DNA from: Dryococelus australis
Taxonomy: Eukaryota > Arthropoda > Insecta > Phasmatodea > Phasmatidae
Assembly: GCA_029891345.1 (NCBI GenBank)
Contig: CM057002.1
Coordinates: 64,808,590-64,872,589, forward strand
DNA: 64,000 nucleotides
Direction: 5' to 3'
Made by a program: the position numbers and the translations under genes. Positions within the stretch are counted from its first letter, which is position 1. Each line of letters opens with the position of its first letter. Below are positions 59,640 through 64,000 of this stretch, piece by piece. The notes under the pieces were generated by a model. That model was given only the letters and a program-made list of their open reading frames with translations, ran no database searches and was not told the origin of the DNA.

Positions 59640-60169
59640 TGGCCACACTCCAACCTTACCTGGCCTCGCTTGTTATGACGTAAACGTAACAGCCCGCTAC
59701 ATCCAGCACATTGTTTGGCCTGTTCTGTGGCCATTCCTCCAACATGAAGGCGATGTTCTGTTTCAGCAGGATAATGTGCGCCCACATACTGTTCCTACTG
59801 TCCGACATGCTCTTTGTGCTGTACGACAACTGCTCTGGCCAGCACGATACCCAGATTTATCTTACATTAGACATGTTCAAGACATGACGAGACGACGTCT
59901 GGCCCAGTCTGTACGGCCAGCTACTAACCTTGTGTAACTACAAAAGGGGCAGGAGGCTTGGGACACTATAGGCCGGGACTACCTCAAATTGTTTGTCACG
60001 TGTGACAAATAACATCCTGTACTGAATTAGACCTGTTTTGATACCCGAGTAGGGTAAAATGTAAATACTGGTTTTGCTACACACTTTCCGTTCTCGGTTT
60101 CTACCTCGTGTATTTTTTTTTGTCTATTGTTGATCATGAAATGTCATGAAGCCTTATTACCTCTATGTT

Positions 60170-60807
60170 AATGCACTCAAGTGTAAGAATTATATCATTT
60201 TTAATAAAAATAATTGTCTAATTTTTTTTTACCTAACAGAAGCATAAATAAAGTGATTAGGCTGATGGCAATTCTAATCTTATGTATTGTGGTTAGAATA
60301 CACAACGTTCGCATAGTCGAGTCACGGTTTCTTCAGCCTCTTCTGAAGCCCTGCTAAAGTTCTACTTCCAGGATATTACTCCGCCTCCCACAAACTAAGC
60401 TTAACTAAGCCTGGAGAATTACACTTAAGGACAACGCACCACATTCGTACGCACTAAGTGAAACAGTATTTTGTATAAGTACTATTTCTCACTAGGCGCT
60501 ACCAACATAGGGCCTACCTATTTTCTCCCTGTATTTTATTCAAATTATTTATAAATGAAACATTATAATTTATAGATAAAATATGAATAATATTTCAATT
60601 TAACAGGAAAAAAAGTCACTTTTATGGACACAAGTAGCCTATAAAACACTTGTGATACATGACATATTTGGGTAATAACTAAACACGTCATACATGGGGC
60701 GATTTTTTTAAAGGTTTAAGTCAAAAAGGCTGAAGAAAACATGAACAGACTATCCCAGTAGATCTTAAAGAGGGCTTTCAAAAATGCTCAATTTATCGCG
60801 AACAGCC
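60170..60807. mobile_element. MITE family A split by a second MITE C
   Basis: Left part 60170-60313 (5'-truncated): ATGCACTCAAGTGTAAG, CATAAATAAAGTGATTAGGC, GGTTAGAATACACAACGTTC. Right part 60753-60807: CAGTAGATCTTAAAGAGGGC and ATTTATCGCGAACAGCC. The break is between the ACACAACGT and AGATCTTAA blocks, the same point as in the copy at 53623. Confidence 0.75.
60314..60752. mobile_element. MITE family C nested in MITE A, second case
   Basis: TAGTCGAGTCACGGTTTCTTC at the left and GAAGAAAACATGAACAGACTA at the right. Body as in 53993, with CTACTTCCAGGATATTACTC and CACGTCATACATGGGGCGAT. Confidence 0.8.
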
Positions 60808-61843
60808 AGTGGCAAGACGTAGCAACCGAAGGGAGTGAGTGAACTATACATTACGTGACGCCTGTACATTTGCTGTACCTATCGCGCCGGCGCACGACAG
60901 CAGATACGCGAGCAGGGCAATCGATCTAGCGATACCCCCCTCGGTGTACATTTCTCCTGAGTTTCTCAGCACATCGTCCGGAGGGGCGAAAGAGGCCGAG
61001 AGCCGTGGCGCGAAAATTCCAGCTCATGAGGGGGTTGGCCCGTGGAGGGGCAGGGGGGTTGGTATCGAAATCCACGGTGCCCTCGCGGAATTAATTACCG
61101 CGGCGGAGAGATTGAACTGCGAGGGTAAAGTGGAAGGGTTCGGAACGTAGGAGGGGGTTGCTGGCACATGCCATCCGCAGGCCCGCGCGAATACATGGGG
61201 TGTGCCTGACATCACCCTCCCCCCCCCCACCACTTACACCCTCAAGCTATTCCTATACGAAACTGACGCGGCACGCTCCGATGGATGGGATACTTTTTCG
61301 GCTTGTCAACTGCCGGGCCGGTTAACCCCCCCACCCCCCTAATCAATCATGACCTTTCGCTCCGACCCTTGACAGAGACAGCGCTGATATGATGACGTGC
61401 CTTCTGTCAAATAGTTCTTGGCGTTGTGACGTATGCAAACCGGTTGAAATGCGGAGAGCCATGCAGAGACTTAGAAACCTGTCATCTCGTTGTATCGTCA
61501 ACTAGCATATGGTCGCGACGAGCGTTTAAAAATCACGAAGGGGGTAATCAGAAAAAGCCTAGGAATTTTTTTTCCAACTTTGTGAGTGTACACGTAGCCA
61601 AAGTGACGAGTTCATGTCGTAGATTTTTAATTTTGGGTTCGTGCTGCAACCAGATGGCGCGACTTCCGCTGTCCGTGTCCACACCAGAATCTCTGTAGTT
61701 CTATTGATGTAGTGAGTGTCGGGAAGCGTCTATGAACGATCACCCCGACGGCACAATCAGCTTGATTCGAGCTTGAAACAAGCTTATCACGGCAACCCTA
61801 CAAGCTTCATGTACAAGTCGGATAGCTTGAATCAAGCTAACTA
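60808..61843. other. GC-rich patch and unrecognised sequence
   Basis: 60830-61340 is GC-rich with C tracts near 61220 and 61328. The 103-codon frame at 60839-61150 has no recognised motif. The rest is unassigned. Confidence 0.4.
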
Positions 61844-62121
61844 CACTCTAAAGTTGAAACAGTTAAATCTGCTTCGAATCAGCGAATTTTACGGCATATA
61901 TAGCGAAAATGCTCCATTCAAATCAGTAAAATTCTATTCGACAATTTATTTAGTGGCATTAACTGTTTGAACAGTGGTTTATATTGATTCCTGGTGAATA
62001 GCACTCGTCTCTTGCAGTCAAAATGCGGTGAATTCTACTGATTCGCCAGTAAACAGATAATTCACTCAAGATTCTGTGAAATAATTCTACTGACTGAAAT
62101 CGTTGACTCAGATTTATAGTG
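61844..62121. mobile_element. Family G short TIR element
   Basis: Left CACTCTAAAGTTG, right CAGATTTATAGTG. Subterminal blocks GAATCAGCGAATTTTAC and GTGAATTCTACTGATTC are inverted counterparts. 278 bp, no coding capacity. It belongs to the CACTnTAAA-ended group and has no tRNA-like centre. Confidence 0.6.
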
Positions 62122-62756
62122 GAGTCCCTACAAATTAGTGTTGTAGCAAATTTCATTAGTTACACTTGCTGCAAGTTTACCTCGGCAAGCTGCAAGCATA
62201 CTGCAAGCGATCTACAGCCTTACATATATCGAGTATGTGCCAGTGGTGAGAAATTAGGCTCGAATCAAGCTTGAATCACACATGGCATAATTAGCTTGCT
62301 GGCAAAAGAAAATTCAAGACAAATTACAAGCGTAGATGCTATCTGGGCTGTAGCTATGACTACTGCGAAGAAACTGCTTTTGAACTACCCACTTATTCAC
62401 CAACGATCCTAAATAAGTTTTTACTGAAAAGGCATGCTTTAAACTAGTATTGTACGTTGGTTATGATTACGTTAATTTTTACTATAAAACCACGTATTCG
62501 CCGACTGTCCTAGGATAGTCTAGAATGGCTTGTTAGGTTAGAATACATCATTGAATAATGATTGATGAATACCATGGAGGTAATAGATGATGGAGTGGCA
62601 ACAGCCTATATTCTCCACGTTTATCAAGTGAAGCCGATGCCTTTTCTGACTTCTTCAACTACGCACGCGCAGACTGATTGTTTACGTCAGCCGCCATATT
62701 GCAAGGGGCAAAAGTTACATAGTAAGCAATGTAAAACATGCACCTTTTTGCCACTG
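62122..62756. other. Sequence rich in CAAGCTTGAATCA words, otherwise unrecognised
   Basis: Repeated AAGCTTGAATC / GATTCAAGCTT-type and TGCAAGC words occur here and just left of family G (61760-61840). They suggest that G inserted into another decayed inverted-repeat element. Confidence 0.4.
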
Positions 62757-62992
62757 TAGGATATTCACGGTAAAGTGAGCACTTTTGAAAGTCTTCTCAT
62801 TTGGAATAATAGTCAATAAATGTATTTTAATTTAGTCTGAGACGTTAACTTCAAAGTGTGGTGCAATCTACATGCTGTGTTTATTACTTGCATGGCAATA
62901 TTTACTTCAAAATGTCGGTTAAAGAATAAAATGGCAGAAATAAAAAAGTAACTAGGGCGTCAAAAGTGCTCATTTTACCGTGAACAGCCTCT
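62757..62992. mobile_element. MITE family B, reverse orientation
   Basis: Left TAGGATATTCACGGTAAAGT, right TTTTACCGTGAACAGCCT. The interior is the reverse of copy 18291: AATAGTCAATAAATGTATTT, GAGACGTTAACTTC and AAAAAAGTAACTAGGGC. Confidence 0.8.
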
Positions 62993-63204
62993 ACTAGCCG
63001 TGTCCTTGTCTTTCATGATCAGCTTCACTTTGGTGTCTCGGCTTCCACTTCATAGACTAATACCTCCATGATGAAAACGCACAAGCGAAGTAGTGATGGC
63101 TACCCGTAAACACACGCGCCGTATTGAGATTAATCATACTCAGGTTAGGAAAAATACGAGGTTTCTTATCTGAGGGTTTGTTATAAGGAAGATTTCCATC
63201 ACTA

Positions 63205-63875
63205 CACTGAGAGAGAATTAAACAAAATATTTGTTTGTATAGGGCCAAAAATATATTTAGCTGCCGTAACAAAATATATTGTTGAGCAAACAAAATTTGA
63301 AAAGCAACAAAATTACCTTTGTTCGTTAAAATAAACATGTTTGAATACACAAAATCTCTGTGTTGGACCCAAAAAAATTAGACTGTCAACTAAATAGTTT
63401 GTGACAATTAGGATAGTAACAGTGCTTGTTAGTGCATCTATTAATGTTTCATATTCGTATAAATACATTAATAAAACAATGCAACAGGAAACTGACAAGT
63501 AAATCTGTAAAACTTGAAATATTTGTTTACACGCGTTGCCCAATATTAGCAGTATATCTACTTAAATGCAGCCGCACGTCCTCAGTTGTCACATCAGGTG
63601 AGGTTACTAAGGCGTAGCGTGCGGACGCAGGTGATCCAGGTTCGAAACTTGGTCGAAATTGTTAACTTTTGTTACATAAGCCCAAACTGTTCAAGGTACG
63701 TAGATGCAAACTAATCTGTAGTTGCGTCAACCAAATCTTTGTCTGGCGGCAACCAAATGAGAACAACAAAATATTATGGTTTCAGCAACGGGATATTTCG
63801 TTGCCCATATACAAACAAATAATTTGGTGGCACCAAACAAATCTTGTTTGATTCAACTAAACATTTTTCTCAGTG
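63205..63875. mobile_element. Family H long-TIR element with tRNA-like core
   Basis: Left CACTGAGAGAGAATTAAAC, right TAAACATTTTTCTCAGTG, flanked by TA on both sides. Inverted similarity of about 130 bp, including AAATATTTGTTTGTATA(T)GGGC against GCCCATATACAAACAAATAA. A tRNA-like segment lies at 63607-63655. Non-coding, 671 bp. Confidence 0.75.
63607..63655 (+). other. tRNA-like segment inside family H
   Basis: AAGGCGTAGCGTGCGG fits box A at about 10 of 12 positions and CAGGTTCGAAACTTGG fits box B at 9 of 11. The distance between boxes is shorter than in a true tRNA, so it is a decayed or tRNA-like segment. Confidence 0.45.
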
Positions 63876-64000
63876 TAGTTGCGCAGTGTTCCAATGAGGT
63901 CACTTTTAATTAAAATTTTAACATACGTAAATAATAAAAAATAAAGATTTTAGATAACGAAGTAAAGATTTTAGTTAGTTACGAAGTTATTTTGTACAGG

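Larger units (their letters stand above)
57103..59940 (+). pseudogene. Tc1-like transposase relic in three pieces
   Basis: Piece 1 (57103-57396): ARLQQSERGLIWGLHKAGL-type HTH N-terminus with stops. Piece 2 (58097-58300): LPLLPQHRR, RTEW, GERHLPECI and RHTGPTPHVI; the segment that should carry the first catalytic Asp (between TEW and the RRRPGER stretch) is missing. Piece 3 (59640-59937): VTARYIQHIVWPVLWPFLQH, LFQQDNVRPHT with the second catalytic Asp, and WPARYPDLSYIRHVQDM, where the expected catalytic Glu (SPIEH-type motif) is Arg. The pieces are separated by MITEs A and B and by ~1.3 kb of other DNA. It cannot make an active enzyme. Confidence 0.75.

Overview
This window looks like non-coding, repeat-dense DNA from a large arthropod genome. 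It is AT-rich. No reading frame exceeds about 230 codons, and I see no host gene, rRNA or convincing functional tRNA gene. Everything I can identify is a mobile element, a fragment of one, or simple/tandem repeat. The repeat mix is tRNA-derived SINEs, large MITE families, R1/Jockey-like LINE debris, mariner and Tc1 relics, and Helitron-like elements with the insect-type 5' end. From memory this resembles stick-insect assemblies such as Dryococelus australis. That attribution is inference, not a search result.

Layout. 0.5-4.2 kb: short tandem repeats and hairpins, a long-TIR element (family D) with a tRNA-like core, and a minus-strand SINE. 5.6-8.1 kb: minus-strand LINE remnant and a short TIR element (M). 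9.1-12.6 kb: MITE A, a TTAA-flanked element (J), MITE A, then SINE plus MITE B. 13.7-18.5 kb: MITE C, a 3.9 kb element with ~670 bp inverted arms, then a second SINE plus MITE B. 19-25 kb: MITE A, SINE, second J copy, a different SINE, and a TTAA-flanked foldback (K). 25-38 kb: mostly unrecognised AT-rich sequence with a 31-bp tandem array, one MITE A and a second D copy. 38.5-40.4 kb: elements N, A and L, then an AG array. 42.1-45.7 kb: a dead mariner nested in a Helitron-like element, a long-TIR tRNA-cored element (E), and a compact Helitron-like element. 46.7-54.9 kb: CACT-ended fragments, SINE, MITE C, a second Helitron-like copy carrying MITE A, then more A and C copies. 56-60.8 kb: SINE, a Tc1-like relic split by two MITEs and other DNA, and an A element containing a C. 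61.8-64 kb: elements G, B and H.

Relationships. MITEs A, B and C share the terminal pattern TAGnCnnTTCACGGT and are flanked by TA, so one transposase source may have moved all three. Seven or more unrelated-looking elements (D, E, F, G, H, I and the one at 47.6 kb) share termini close to CACTnTAAA. Three of them with both ends visible (one D copy, E, H), one truncated one (F), and the 3.9 kb inverted-repeat element hold a tRNA-like box A/box B or box B sequence near the middle. This is the most unusual recurring pattern here. The two Helitron-like copies at 42-44 kb and 49-50 kb serve as empty-site controls for each other's insertions. All reading was by eye; coordinates of diverged repeat ends are uncertain by several bases.
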